NCBI GenBank assembly: GCA_017416915.1 | Contig: JAFQAN010000029.1 | Span: 23,654-87,653 of the forward strand | Reading direction: 5' to 3' | Source of the DNA: Alistipes sp. | Lineage (GTDB): Bacteria > Bacteroidota > Bacteroidia > Bacteroidales > Rikenellaceae | Length of the DNA stretch: 64,000 nucleotides | Shown: positions 19,986-28,523 of the stretch, one piece after another | How positions within the stretch are numbered: the first letter of the stretch is position 1 | How the letters are laid out: each line of letters starts with the position of its first letter | Notes under the pieces: model-generated | The model's database searches: none | Told to the model about the DNA's origin: nothing | The model's input: only the letters and a program-made list of their open reading frames with translations | Made by a program: the position numbers and the translations under genes

Positions 19986-22577
19986 ATGAACATTAATTCA
20001 TTAACTATCAAGGCGCAGGAGCTGTTGCAGGGCGCAATGGCTCTGGCGCGTGAGCGTAAGCAGCAGTCTGTCGAGGCGGTGCATATCCTCGCCGCCGCAA
20101 CCACGGAGGATGACTCGTTGGTGAGCTTCCTTATCGGTCGTAGTGGGGGCAACCTCGCCGCGATACGTAGGGAGTGCGCCGAGCAGATAGCACGTCTGCC
20201 ACGTGTGGAGACCTCGGAGGATAATAGCTACTTCTCGCGTGAGGCGTCGCTTATCATTCAGCGCGCCGTAGATTTCACGCGAGACTTTTCGGACCGCTAT
20301 GCCTCGGTGGAGCATATAGCGTTGGCTATTGCCGCCGAACGCTCCTCGGCCCGCGACATACTGCATCGTAACGGCGTGAGCGAAAAGGAGTTGAAGGAGG
20401 CGATAAAGGAGTTTCGCAAGGGCGAGACAATATCGTCGCCCACCGAGAGTATGGAGTTCGACGCACTGGGCAAGTACGCCATAAACCTCAACGAGGGGGC
20501 GCGTACATGCAAGCAAGAACCCGTCATTGGACGCGACGCGGAGATACGCCGTGTGCTGCAAATTCTCTCGCGCCGCACTAAGAATAACCCCATCCTCGTC
20601 GGCGAGGCGGGCGTGGGTAAGACAGCTATTGCCGAGGGCATTGCCCACCGCATCGTCGATGGCGATGTCCCCGAAAACCTCAAAAACAAGACCCTCTACT
20701 CGCTCGATATGGGAGCGCTGATTGCAGGAGCTAAGTACAAGGGCGAGTTCGAAGAGCGATTGAAGGCTGTGGTTAAGGAGGTTACGGCTGCCGAGGGCGA
20801 GGTGCTGCTCTTCATCGACGAGATACACACGCTCGTCGGTGCGGGCAAGAGCGACGGTGCGATGGATGCCGCAAACATCCTAAAACCAGCCCTTGCACGT
20901 GGTGAGCTGCGCACCATCGGTGCCACAACGCTCGACGAGTACCAAAAATACTTCGAGAAGGACAAGGCGTTAGAGCGTCGTTTCCAGAAGGTTATGGTCG
21001 ATGAGCCGACGATGGAAGATGCCGTTTCGATTATGCGAGGCTTGAAGGAGCGCTACGAAAACCACCACCGCGTGCGCATCAAGGATGAGGCTATCGTGGC
21101 ATCTGTCGAGCTGTCGCACCGCTACATCACCGACCGCTTTCTGCCCGATAAGGCTATCGACCTTGTCGATGAGGCGGCATCGCGACTGCGCTTGGAGATG
21201 AACTCCGTACCCGAGCAGATTGACCAGCTCGACCGCCGCATACGTCAGCTCGAAATAGAGCGCGAGGCGATACGTCGCGAGAATGACAAGGAGCGCATCG
21301 CTAAGCTCGACGCCGAGATTGCCGAGCAGAAGGCATCCTACACCGCGCTACGTGCCAAGTGGCAGGCAGAGCGCGACCGTCTGCACGAGTTACAGAAGGC
21401 AAAGGAGCAGATTGAGCGCGCCAAGATTGAGGCACAACAGGCGGAGCGCAGCGGCGACTACGGGCGCGTGGCAGAGCTACGCTATGGCACTATCGTCGAG
21501 TTGGAGAAGAGGGTGGCAGCACTCGAAGAGGAGTTGCGCCTAAGTGCCTCTACGGCAATGATAAAGGAGGAGGTGTCGGCAGACGACATCGCCGAGGTGG
21601 TGTCGCGCTGGACGGGCATCCCCGTAAGCCGTATGCTCGCCTCGGAGCGCGAGAAGCTACTCAATATGGAGAGCGAGCTACACCGCAGGGTGGTGGGACA
21701 GGATGTCGCTATCGAGGCGGTGTCGGATGCCGTGCGACGCTCGCGCGCAGGTCTGAGCGACGGTCGCCGACCGATAGGCTCGTTCATCTTCCTCGGCACT
21801 ACGGGTACGGGTAAGACCGAGCTGGCAAAGACGCTCGCCGAGTTCCTCTTCAACGATGACCAGATGCTCACACGCATAGATATGTCGGAGTATCAGGAGC
21901 GCCACAGCGTCTCGCGCCTTGTGGGAGCGCCTCCTGGATATGTGGGCTACGACGAGGGCGGACAACTCACCGAGGCGGTACGCCGCAAGCCATACTCGGT
22001 GGTGCTGCTCGACGAGATTGAGAAGGCACATCCCGACGTCTTCAACATCTTGTTGCAGGTACTCGATGACGGACGCCTTACCGATAACAAGGGACGCACC
22101 GTCGATTTCCGCAACACCATAATCATTATGACCTCAAATATGGGGTCTCACATCATCTCGGAGCGCTTTGCTGCGGCGGGCGATGAACCCTCCGAGGAGG
22201 TCGTTGAGCGCACCAAGGAGGAGGTCTTGGAGCTTATGAAGCAGCACCTCAAACCCGAGTTTTTGAACCGTATCGACGAGATTGTTATGTTTGAGCCATT
22301 GGGACGCAAGGCGGTTGAGCAGATAGTGGATATGCAGCTACGCTCTGTCGCTAACCTCCTACACGACAACGGCATAGAACTAATATATACTGCCGCGGCA
22401 CGTCGCCATATCGCCCAAGCAGGCTTCGACCCGCTCTATGGCGCTCGACCCATCAAGCGATGCATACAGCGCGAGGTTGTAAACGAGCTGTCGAAGCGCA
22501 TCCTTGCGGGCGACATCGACCGCACAAAGCCGATAAGATTGGATGCCGATGGCGACAGGCTTACCTTCTCGGCATAG
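19986..22577 (+). CDS. clpB: ATP-dependent disaggregase ClpB
   Basis: An 863-residue Hsp100 protein that with DnaK rescues aggregated proteins. The Clp N-domain covers about 1-145, AAA+ domain 1 starts with GEAGVGKT at 206-213, the long Arg/Glu/Lys/Gln-rich middle coiled coil spans about 405-530, and AAA+ domain 2 has GTTGTGKT at 604-611 (most relatives have G-P/T-T-G-V-G-K-T). [14 protein letters not shown]-type linker and the final [19 protein letters not shown] sensor-2 region are present. No CIRCE-type operator or clear TAnnTTTG box is seen upstream. The stop is followed by decamer repeats and a terminator. Confidence 0.97.
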   Translation: MNINSLTIKAQELLQGAMALARERKQQSVEAVHILAAATTEDDSLVSFLIGRSGGNLAAIRRECAEQIARLPRVETSEDNSYFSREASLIIQRAVDFTRDFSDRYASVEHIALAIAAERSSARDILHRNGVSEKELKEAIKEFRKGETISSPTESMEFDALGKYAINLNEGARTCKQEPVIGRDAEIRRVLQILSRRTKNNPILVGEAGVGKTAIAEGIAHRIVDGDVPENLKNKTLYSLDMGALIAGAKYKGEFEERLKAVVKEVTAAEGEVLLFIDEIHTLVGAGKSDGAMDAANILKPALARGELRTIGATTLDEYQKYFEKDKALERRFQKVMVDEPTMEDAVSIMRGLKERYENHHRVRIKDEAIVASVELSHRYITDRFLPDKAIDLVDEAASRLRLEMNSVPEQIDQLDRRIRQLEIEREAIRRENDKERIAKLDAEIAEQKASYTALRAKWQAERDRLHELQKAKEQIERAKIEAQQAERSGDYGRVAELRYGTIVELEKRVAALEEELRLSASTAMIKEEVSADDIAEVVSRWTGIPVSRMLASEREKLLNMESELHRRVVGQDVAIEAVSDAVRRSRAGLSDGRRPIGSFIFLGTTGTGKTELAKTLAEFLFNDDQMLTRIDMSEYQERHSVSRLVGAPPGYVGYDEGGQLTEAVRRKPYSVVLLDEIEKAHPDVFNILLQVLDDGRLTDNKGRTVDFRNTIIIMTSNMGSHIISERFAAAGDEPSEEVVERTKEEVLELMKQHLKPEFLNRIDEIVMFEPLGRKAVEQIVDMQLRSVANLLHDNGIELIYTAAARRHIAQAGFDPLYGARPIKRCIQREVVNELSKRILAGDIDRTKPIRLDADGDRLTFSA

Positions 22578-22595
22578 GCGCGCGGGATAGTGGCG

Positions 22596-22860
22596 CAGCT
22601 GAGAGTGGCTGAGAAAGACTGGGAAAGACTGAGAAAGACTGAGAAAGACTGAGAAAGACTGAGAAAGACTGAGAACGGCTGGGAACGGCTGAGAACGGCT
22701 GTGTTTTTCAGGGGACTTCGGGACTGCGAAACTGCGGGACTGCGGGACTTCGAGACTGCGGGACTGCGGGACTTCGAGATAATGCGGGTTATGCCCGCAT
22801 TATTTTTTGCAGTCTTGTCGTCTCGTTGTCTCGTCGGCGCGCCTCCCAGTCAATCGCGCG
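22596..22860 (+). repeat. Composite repeat locus 4 (decamers, octamers, hairpin, inverted octamers)
   Basis: Ten decamers (GAGAAAGACT/GAGAACGGCT) fill 22600-22701, the most regular decamer run in the window. Octamers follow at 22712-22779 (GCGGGACT, TCGAGACT units), then a GC hairpin, inverted octamers at 22810-22834 (TCGTCTCGTTGTCTCG) and GGCGCGCC at 22836-22843. No CTTGGCGT element is attached. The gap from clpB (22578) to the next gene (23100) otherwise holds only an AT-rich promoter block. Confidence 0.88.
22780..22808 (+). terminator. Terminator-like hairpin inside repeat locus 4
   Basis: AATGCGGG pairs with CCCGCATT around a TTATG loop, followed by ATTTTTT. It is the likely end of the clpB transcript. 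Related GCGGGCAT/ATGCCCGC hairpins occur at about 48966 and 49128. Confidence 0.75.
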
Positions 22861-23029
22861 CTCCATCCACTCCAAAAGACCAAAAAACCACTTTTCCGCA
22901 CCCCTCTTACTCTAACCAAAATTACTTTTTTCACCCCTCCTTATAACTACTTACCGCTTAAAAGCAGAATAAATGTTGCATAAATGCAAGAAACTCGCCA
23001 TATTATGTAGGAGTTATGCAAAACTTTAC

Positions 23030-23037
23030 TATCTTTG
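23030..23037 (+). promoter_or_regulatory. -7 promoter element of the 23100 lipoprotein gene
   Basis: TATCTTTG about 63 bases before the chosen ATG. Because it lies inside the longer open frame that begins at 23016, it supports the ATG at 23100 as the true start. Confidence 0.7.
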
Positions 23038-23099
23038 CAACTGTGAGTACTGCGCAATATAGACGCGACAACTACACTAAAAACCAAATAATTATTTTT

Positions 23100-25844
23100 A
23101 TGAAAAACTTTTTTACCCATTTCTTTGCGGTAATCGCACTTGTAGCAGGTGTGGCGACTGTGGCTTGTACGCCCGAAGACCCACTTACCCCCAGTGCCGA
23201 TGCTACCGTAAACGTTGAGCTTGTTTCGGCAGATCAAATCTCTGCAACGCTCAAAATTACCGTTCAGGGCATCTCAGATTTTGCCTACTTGATGAGCGAC
23301 AAGGATGACCTCGAAGCCTTCCAAATTATCGGCTCGGGCGAGAAGGTAACGGTTAGCGACACCTCAAAACCCCAGTCGTTCGACATCAAGATTGAAGATT
23401 TGGCGCCCTCGACAAACTACACCCTGCTAGTGGCTGCTCACGTCGTTGGCGGCGAGTTCTACGACGAGGTTGTCAAGGCGGAGTTCTCTACCACAGGTTT
23501 TGGTCAGGCACTTACCGTCATTGAGCAGATGTACGACGGCTTCAAAGTACACCTCACCATCCCCGAGGATGTTAAGCAGCGTGGCAATGCCATTCGCTAC
23601 ACGACAGCTTGTTTGCCTATGTTCAACTTGCAGTTGCAGAGAGAGTTCTTCCCTCAGGATATGCTTATGACCAACGCAGGTCAGGTAACCGAGACCGACA
23701 AGACCATCATCTACGACGAGGAGCACAACGTTCCGCGTGATGAGAATGGCGACATTATTATCGACGAGGATGGCTTGTATGAGACATTTAGCGATCCTAA
23801 GACTCCTGGTGAGCCAGGCGTGTTCCTTGCAGGTGAGTTCTCGTGGTACCACTTGCAGGAGTATGATCCCGAGCTTGGTCCTGGCAACAAGGATACAGGT
23901 CCATTTGGTTGGGGCGAGGGCTGGTTTGTAGCCGAGTACGACTACGCATCGTTCGTCCCCGTATGGGATAGCCCCGACTTCGAGCCTTTGATGAGCGAGG
24001 AGTTCTGGACAGGCTACTACGAGCGTATTCAGGTTGATTGCTTGCCTCCTCAGCCTATGAAAGGCAATGTTGAGATTGAGGTATCGGATAAGAAGCCTAT
24101 CGACGCCCTTATCCGCTTTACGCCCGATGATAGTGTGCTGATGTATAGCCTCTATATCGTTGAGGAGAGCGAGTATCAGGTAAACGTGTTGCCGTTGCTC
24201 AACAACAACGAGGAGTATATGCAGTGGTTCACAGCATCGTACTTCGCTATATTCAACGGTCCTACGATGACTGTTACCGACGGTTCTGCTACCGAGATAT
24301 ACCTCTCTGACTGGTATATCGACACCAAGAGCTATGCAGGTAAGACCTTCCGTGTATTTGTTACTGGTATGGGCGATATGTATGGACATACTCAGTGCTT
24401 CAACACTACCCAGTTCACTCTTCCCGAGAAGACGTTACCCGCACCCGAGGTTACCGTTACGGCTGTCGAGAGTAGCGACCCATACTCTATCACCTTCAAC
24501 ATCCGCAACACCAGCCCAGATGGTCAGCAGATTACCGAGGCTAAGTTCGTATGTAACTACGTTCGCGAGTTCAACACTATCCTGAATAGTTACAGCTACA
24601 ACTCACTCTTGGAGCAGCTCGGTTATCCGTTTGGTCCTCAGGAGATACAGGCAATTAATAGCTCTAAGGGCTTCGACCTCACCTTCACCAGCCGTGAGAA
24701 CGCTACATCGCGTGTTGCCGTATTGGTTTACAACTGGGAGGGTACGTCGAACAACGTAAATGCCTCGATGTCGCCCGCCGTATGCGAGTACACCACGCCT
24801 CGTGCGCCCTACCGTCCTAAGGTGAACTCATCGCTGTTTACCGAGCTACTTGGCGAGTGGGAGGCTACGGCATCTATGCGTAAGTATGTCGCTTCGGAGG
24901 ATGGCAACGGTGGCACGTGGGAGGCTGACGGCACACAGACAAGCCCTGTAACCATCGCTGCGGGCGTTGAATACCCCGAGACACTTCCCAATAGCGTTTA
25001 CGACACCTACGATAAGGCAGGCTTGTCGAAGTCTGAGACCGACGCTCTTTATACGGAGTTCAAGAAGCTCGCTAAGGATTACAACAACCGCACCCGTGGC
25101 TTCAACCGTCTGTTGTGCCTCGGCTACAACTTCACATCTAAGGAGTATATGCTCGACTTGGTAGCTACGCCTTTCGACCTCTTCTGCGACGAGGAGTATG
25201 GCGCTGCCGACCTTAGCTTACTCTTCTACGACTTCGGTCCTAAGTGGAACTTGGAGATTGACCAGGATGGCTCGGTATGGTTGCCTCTCGATATGGAGCG
25301 CGAGTTCCCGATGGCAACTTGGAACTTCGGTATGGACTACACCTTCTATATGTTCGGTATCGGCACTGAGACCTACATCGGTGGTCCGTTGTACAACCAG
25401 AAGGGCGAGCTGCTTACCGACGCGCGCTTCCCCGTGGAGGTATCGGATGACCGCAACACCATCACCATCAAGCCTATCGAATATACCGACTCTAATGGCA
25501 AGAAGGAGACCTACTATCCTTGCATAGCACAGTTGCAGAATGGTCAGGCGTCGCCTCTTATGCCCTGCATTGGCGGCGATGTTGTCTTGAAGCGTAAGAG
25601 CGGTGCTAAGAGCTCTTCTACCTCTATCACGCCTCGTGGTAGCTACGAGCAGGCTGAGGCAATAAATGGTCTTAATGGCTATGTAGCTAAGCCTATGGCA
25701 CGTCCTCACACGATGACACCTATGGATGTAGAGCTTATGGTTGATTATAAGCGCATCGAGCTTGAAGAGCGTGTTGAGGCAGGCTCGGAGGGCTTCAACA
25801 AGCGTGTTGATAAGATGTTCGAGGAGCTTTACGGCATCAAGTAG
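23100..25844 (+). CDS. Large secreted lipoprotein with fibronectin-like repeats, function unknown
   Basis: ATG at 23100 gives 914 residues beginning with a lipoprotein signal (MKNFFTHFFAVIALVAG, lipidated Cys at residue 23). The upstream in-frame ATG at 23016 is rejected because it would bury the signal and overlap the promoter. Residues about 35-140 look like a fibronectin-type beta sandwich (VELVSADQISATLKITVQG, DLAPSTNYTLLVAAHV); a similar unit occurs near 455-560. The centre is rich in Asp, Glu and aromatic residues and the last 70 residues are charged and helical. Resemblance is to surface lipoproteins of gut Bacteroidota, but I recognise no catalytic motif. The stop is directly followed by half element D2, which looks like its terminator. 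Confidence 0.7.
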   Translation: MKNFFTHFFAVIALVAGVATVACTPEDPLTPSADATVNVELVSADQISATLKITVQGISDFAYLMSDKDDLEAFQIIGSGEKVTVSDTSKPQSFDIKIEDLAPSTNYTLLVAAHVVGGEFYDEVVKAEFSTTGFGQALTVIEQMYDGFKVHLTIPEDVKQRGNAIRYTTACLPMFNLQLQREFFPQDMLMTNAGQVTETDKTIIYDEEHNVPRDENGDIIIDEDGLYETFSDPKTPGEPGVFLAGEFSWYHLQEYDPELGPGNKDTGPFGWGEGWFVAEYDYASFVPVWDSPDFEPLMSEEFWTGYYERIQVDCLPPQPMKGNVEIEVSDKKPIDALIRFTPDDSVLMYSLYIVEESEYQVNVLPLLNNNEEYMQWFTASYFAIFNGPTMTVTDGSATEIYLSDWYIDTKSYAGKTFRVFVTGMGDMYGHTQCFNTTQFTLPEKTLPAPEVTVTAVESSDPYSITFNIRNTSPDGQQITEAKFVCNYVREFNTILNSYSYNSLLEQLGYPFGPQEIQAINSSKGFDLTFTSRENATSRVAVLVYNWEGTSNNVNASMSPAVCEYTTPRAPYRPKVNSSLFTELLGEWEATASMRKYVASEDGNGGTWEADGTQTSPVTIAAGVEYPETLPNSVYDTYDKAGLSKSETDALYTEFKKLAKDYNNRTRGFNRLLCLGYNFTSKEYMLDLVATPFDLFCDEEYGAADLSLLFYDFGPKWNLEIDQDGSVWLPLDMEREFPMATWNFGMDYTFYMFGIGTETYIGGPLYNQKGELLTDARFPVEVSDDRNTITIKPIEYTDSNGKKETYYPCIAQLQNGQASPLMPCIGGDVVLKRKSGAKSSSTSITPRGSYEQAEAINGLNGYVAKPMARPHTMTPMDVELMVDYKRIELEERVEAGSEGFNKRVDKMFEELYGIK

Positions 25845-25938
25845 TATGATGTGATAAGGGGGCGCACTTGCCCCCTAACAAAAAGAGCCGTCGATGGGCA
25901 GTACTTTGACGTACACTCCATCGACGGCTCTTTTTTTT
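25845..25938 (-). repeat. Palindromic half-element D2, also a terminator
   Basis: TATGATGTGATAAGGGGG starts right after the stop and matches the CTTGGCGTGATAAGGGG end in degraded form. The type-D hairpin pairs AAAGAGCCGTCGATGG with CCATCGACGGCTCTTT, capped by GTAC-TTTGAC-GTAC, and is followed by eight T. The other end is missing; decamers of locus 5 begin instead. Confidence 0.88.
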
Positions 25939-26127
25939 GAATAGGGCGCGCGATTGGCTGAGGGGCGCGCGATTGACTGGGAATGACTGAGAACGCCTAG
26001 GAAAGACTGGGAGGCGCGCCAACGGTCCGACAAGACTACGAGACGACGAGACTGCGAGAACACTTAAAACACAGGCGTTCTCAGGCATTCTCAGTCGTGC
26101 GAGACTGTGCGAGGCTGTGCGAGGCAG
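25939..26127 (+). repeat. Composite repeat locus 5
   Basis: Two GCGCGCGATTG motifs, left decamers 25974-26010, GGCGCGCC 26012-26019, about four to five octamers 26024-26059, right decamers 26074-26098 (GGCGTTCTCAGGCATTCTCA) and TGTGCGAGGC decamers to 26126. It lies between the convergent 23100 gene and greA and leads into elements A1 and D3. Confidence 0.9.
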
Positions 26128-26251
26128 CTTGGCGTCAGAGTGGTGCAGCTGTGTCGCCGATAAAGAGATTGGGCTGGATGGATAGTACTGAGCGTACATT
26201 CCATTCAGCCCAATGATTGAGGCGGCGCAGATGCGCCGCTATCACGACAAG
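26128..26251 (+). repeat. Palindromic element A1 (124 bp)
   Basis: CTTGGCGTCAGAGTGG to TATCACGACAAG. The type-A hairpin pairs ATTGGGCTGGATGGA with TCCATTCAGCCCAAT, capped by GTAC-TGAGC-GTAC. A short GCGGCGCAGATGCGCCGC palindrome sits near the right end. Confidence 0.9.
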
Positions 26252-26253
26252 GG

Positions 26254-26379
26254 CTTGGCGTCAGAAGGGTGCCGAGTGCTACACTCGGCAAAAAAGCCGT
26301 CGATGGGTAGTACTAAAGCGTACGTCCCATTGACGGCATTTTTTGTTAGGGGACGCAATCGACCCCTTATCACGCCAAG
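26254..26379 (+). repeat. Palindromic element D3 (126 bp) flanked by 12-bp direct repeats
   Basis: A full type-D element (AAAAGCCGTCGATGGG / CCATTGACGGCATTTT, cap GTAC-TAAAGC-GTAC) in opposite orientation to D1 and highly similar to it. TATCACGACAAG occurs on both sides (26240-26251 and 26382-26393), so D3 appears inserted at, or duplicated with, the right end of another element. The second copy abuts the greA stop codon. Confidence 0.88.
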
Positions 26380-26393
26380 ATTATCACGACAAG

Positions 26394-26870
26394 CTAAATT
26401 GAGATATTAAGTATCTCCAACTTCAACACCCCTGCGGGTACCTGCACCTCAACTACATCGCCAACCTTCTTGCCCAGTAGTGCCTTGGCAATAGGTGTGC
26501 CGATAGCGAGCTTGCCCTCGCGAAGGTTTGCCTCGTTCTCCGATACGATGGTGTACTCCACCTCGCGCTTCACGTTGTGGTTGAGCAACTTCACGCGGCT
26601 GAGTATCTGCACCTTTGAGGTGTCAATCTTCGACTCGTCGATGATACGAGCCTTCGACAGGGTGTTTTCGAGCTGCGCAATACGCATTTCGAGCAGACCC
26701 TGCGCCTCGCGCGCTGCGTCGTACTCGGCATTCTCCGAGAGGTCGCCCTTGTCGCGAGCCTCGGCAATAGCTTGTGCTGCTGCGGGACGCTCAACAGAGA
26801 GCATATGGTTTAGCTCCTCTTTAAGCTTGTTCATACCCTCCGCAGTAAGGTAGATAATCTCTTTACTCAT
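26394..26870 (-). CDS. greA: Transcription elongation factor GreA
   Basis: A 158-residue factor that enters the RNA polymerase secondary channel and stimulates cleavage of backtracked RNA. The N-terminal coiled coil (about 1-75) carries the acidic tip within EARDKGDLSENAEYDAAREAQG, and the C-terminal FKBP-like domain ends IGTPIAKALLGKKVGDVVEV then QVPAGVLKLEILNI. Start and length are standard. Promoter at 26962-26992. The stop codon is directly followed by a palindromic-element end. Confidence 0.96.
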   Translation of the reverse strand: MSKEIIYLTAEGMNKLKEELNHMLSVERPAAAQAIAEARDKGDLSENAEYDAAREAQGLLEMRIAQLENTLSKARIIDESKIDTSKVQILSRVKLLNHNVKREVEYTIVSENEANLREGKLAIGTPIAKALLGKKVGDVVEVQVPAGVLKLEILNISI

Positions 26871-26961
26871 AGTCTATAATTTTAATTTTTTTATTTTCGG
26901 TAAGCATAAAAAAATAATGAATCCCAATCCGATATAGATTAGAACTCCTTCAAATGTGAGA

Positions 26962-26992
26962 CAAAGGTAGAACGAATTTTTCGAATTGGCAA
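26962..26992 (-). promoter_or_regulatory. Promoter of greA
   Basis: TACCTTTG (26962-26969, minus strand) with TTG at 26990-26992, 20-base spacing. The rest of the 346-base divergent gap to the 27217 gene is AT-rich with no gene. Confidence 0.78.
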
Positions 26993-27083
26993 ATTTTTTC
27001 GACACAAAGTGTGCCACGTAGGCGTCTCACAACTATTTTATATGGAGGCACGGCACAATAAGTTGTATTTGTTATTCAAAAAT

Positions 27084-27114
27084 TTGGATAAATGCTTTTT
27101 TTATCTTAAATTTG
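27084..27114 (+). promoter_or_regulatory. Promoter of the 27217 membrane protein gene
   Basis: TTG at 27084-27086 and TAAATTTG at 27107-27114 (20-base spacing) imply a leader of roughly 95 bases. Confidence 0.7.
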
Positions 27115-27216
27115 TTCTTGATAACAACCTGTTTATGTTTGGATGCCGCTGTGTGCGACGTCGAATACCCCCGCACGAGGAGACATTTATTATTAACCAA
27201 TAAAAATTTTTAAGTT

Positions 27217-27753
27217 ATGGATTTGAAGAAACTTACTCCCGATTTCAACGCTTTGGGCAAGACTAACTTTGCTAACCCCACCGTTGATACTAAGAACATT
27301 TTCGGCGTTGCGGCATTGGTTGCGTCGCTGCTGATGGTAGTATTCGTATTCTGCCCCTGGTTTGGTATGGCTGCTGAGGGTGTGTCTGTTAGCCGTCTTG
27401 GTATCACATTGTGGTATGGTATTTTGGGCTTTATCTTTGCGTTGGCAACCCTCTGCTTCTCACTCTATAAGCACTACAACTTCGCGTTCTTCTCGTCGCT
27501 TGTATGCGTATTGATGGGTATCTTGGGTATGGCTTGCTACGCATCACTGTCGAAAGATGGTGTAACTATTGATGCCGAGTACATTAAGCTCGCTGTTAAG
27601 GCTGCTAAGATGGCTGGTGCAGAGCTTGGTATTGATGTTAATATTATTCGTTGGGGTTCTATCCTCTACTTCTTGTCGGCATTGGTTGCTGCTGCTGGCT
27701 CGTTCTGCGCCGCTGTTGGCTTGACCTGCAAGGCTTGCGCTAATAAGGAGTAG
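27217..27753 (+). CDS. Small four-helix membrane protein, function unknown
   Basis: A 178-residue protein with a soluble N-terminal segment of about 28 residues and about four membrane spans: roughly 29-50 (FGVAALVASLLMVVFVFCPW), 66-84, 90-112 and 150-172. A loop between spans three and four contains KDGVTIDAEYIKLAVKAAKM, probably an amphipathic helix. The C-terminus ends CKACANKE. I recognise no family. It has its own promoter, a leader of about 95 bases and a strong terminator, so it is a single-gene transcript; codon use looks like its neighbours and favours highly used codons. Confidence 0.75.
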   Translation: MDLKKLTPDFNALGKTNFANPTVDTKNIFGVAALVASLLMVVFVFCPWFGMAAEGVSVSRLGITLWYGILGFIFALATLCFSLYKHYNFAFFSSLVCVLMGILGMACYASLSKDGVTIDAEYIKLAVKAAKMAGAELGIDVNIIRWGSILYFLSALVAAAGSFCAAVGLTCKACANKE

Positions 27754-27802
27754 TGATTATGGGAAACATTTGTAGAAATTGTGGCGCGATACGATAAATA
27801 GG

Positions 27803-27833
27803 AAAAAGTGTCCTTCGGGACACTTTTTTTTTG
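27803..27833 (+). terminator. Rho-independent terminator of the 27217 gene
   Basis: AAAAAGTGTCC-TTCG-GGACACTTTTTTTT, a perfect stem with a stable UUCG-type loop. Confidence 0.93.
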
Positions 27834-27879
27834 TTGGCAGCCCAGCCGAGAGAGGGGATGATGCGGCGACGGGACGACG

Positions 27880-28099
27880 GGATGACTGAAAGGCGCGCGA
27901 TTGACTGAGAATGACTGGGAATGACTGGGAATGACTGGGAATGACTGGGTAGCGCGCCAACGAGACTACGAGACTGCGGGACGACGAGACGACGAGACGA
28001 CGAGACCACGGGACTGCGAGACTGCGAGACTACCTGAAAAACTCAGGTGTTCTCAGGCATTCCCAGCCGTGCGAGGCTGTGCGAGGCAGTGCGAGGCAG
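27880..28099 (+). repeat. Composite repeat locus 6
   Basis: Left decamers 27899-27949 (TGACTGGGAA repeated four times), AGCGCGCC, about nine octamers 27960-28032, right decamers 28041-28069 and TGCGAGGC-type decamers 28070-28099. It leads into elements C1, A2 and B2 and lies between the convergent 27217 gene and groEL. Confidence 0.92.
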
Positions 28100-28266
28100 C
28101 ATGGCGTCAGAGTGCTACACACGCTCAGCAGCGAGATAAATTTTTGTCAGAAGGGATTAGATGTGGTGCTATCCCGAAAGATGGCTGGATGGGGGTGTAC
28201 TTGGGCGTACATCCCCATTCAGACAGATGAGGGTAGTGCCGCAGATAACCCCTTATCACAAAAATT
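28100..28266 (+). repeat. Palindromic element C1 with left extension
   Basis: A left remnant (CATGGCGTCAGAGTG) precedes the core 28139-28266, whose inverted ends are AATTTTTGTCAGAAGGG and CCCCTTATCACAAAAATT. The type-C hairpin pairs TGGATGGGG with CCCCATTCA, cap GTAC-TTGGGC-GTAC. Confidence 0.88.
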
Positions 28267-28267
28267 G

Positions 28268-28391
28268 CTTGGCGTGAGAGTGGTGCAGATGTGTCGCCGA
28301 TAAAGAGATTGGGCTGGATGGATAGTACTGAGCGTACATTCCATTCAGCCCAATGATTGAGGCGGCGCAGATGCGCCGCTATAACGTCAAG
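28268..28391 (+). repeat. Palindromic element A2 (124 bp)
   Basis: Near-identical to A1 in the hairpin (cap GTAC-TGAGC-GTAC), ends CTTGGCGTGAGAGTGG and ATAACGTCAAG. Separated from C1 by one base and from B2 by two. Confidence 0.9.
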
Positions 28392-28393
28392 GG

Positions 28394-28520
28394 CTTGGCG
28401 TCAGAAGTCGTGAGATGTGGTGCATCGCAAAAGAGAGTACCACGGGATAGTACTAAAACGTACAGCCCGTGGTACTCTACTTTTTGGGATGTGCCGCAGA
28501 TTGCGGCTTATCACGCCAAG
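28394..28520 (+). repeat. Palindromic element B2 (127 bp)
   Basis: The type-B stem here is AGAGTACCACGGG / CCCGTGGTACTCT; compared with B1 (CCGTGGG / CCCACGG) both sides have changed together, so pairing is kept. The right end ATCACGCCAAG lies 3 bases from the groEL stop codon. Confidence 0.92.
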
Positions 28521-28523
28521 CAA

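Noticed and set aside
23016-23099. Upstream ATG extension of the 23100 lipoprotein
   Set aside because: It overlaps the TATCTTTG promoter and would place 28 residues before a clear lipoprotein signal peptide.
23427-24389. 320-codon minus-strand frame inside the 23100 lipoprotein gene
   Set aside because: Shadow frame without promoter, ribosome site or recognisable protein features.
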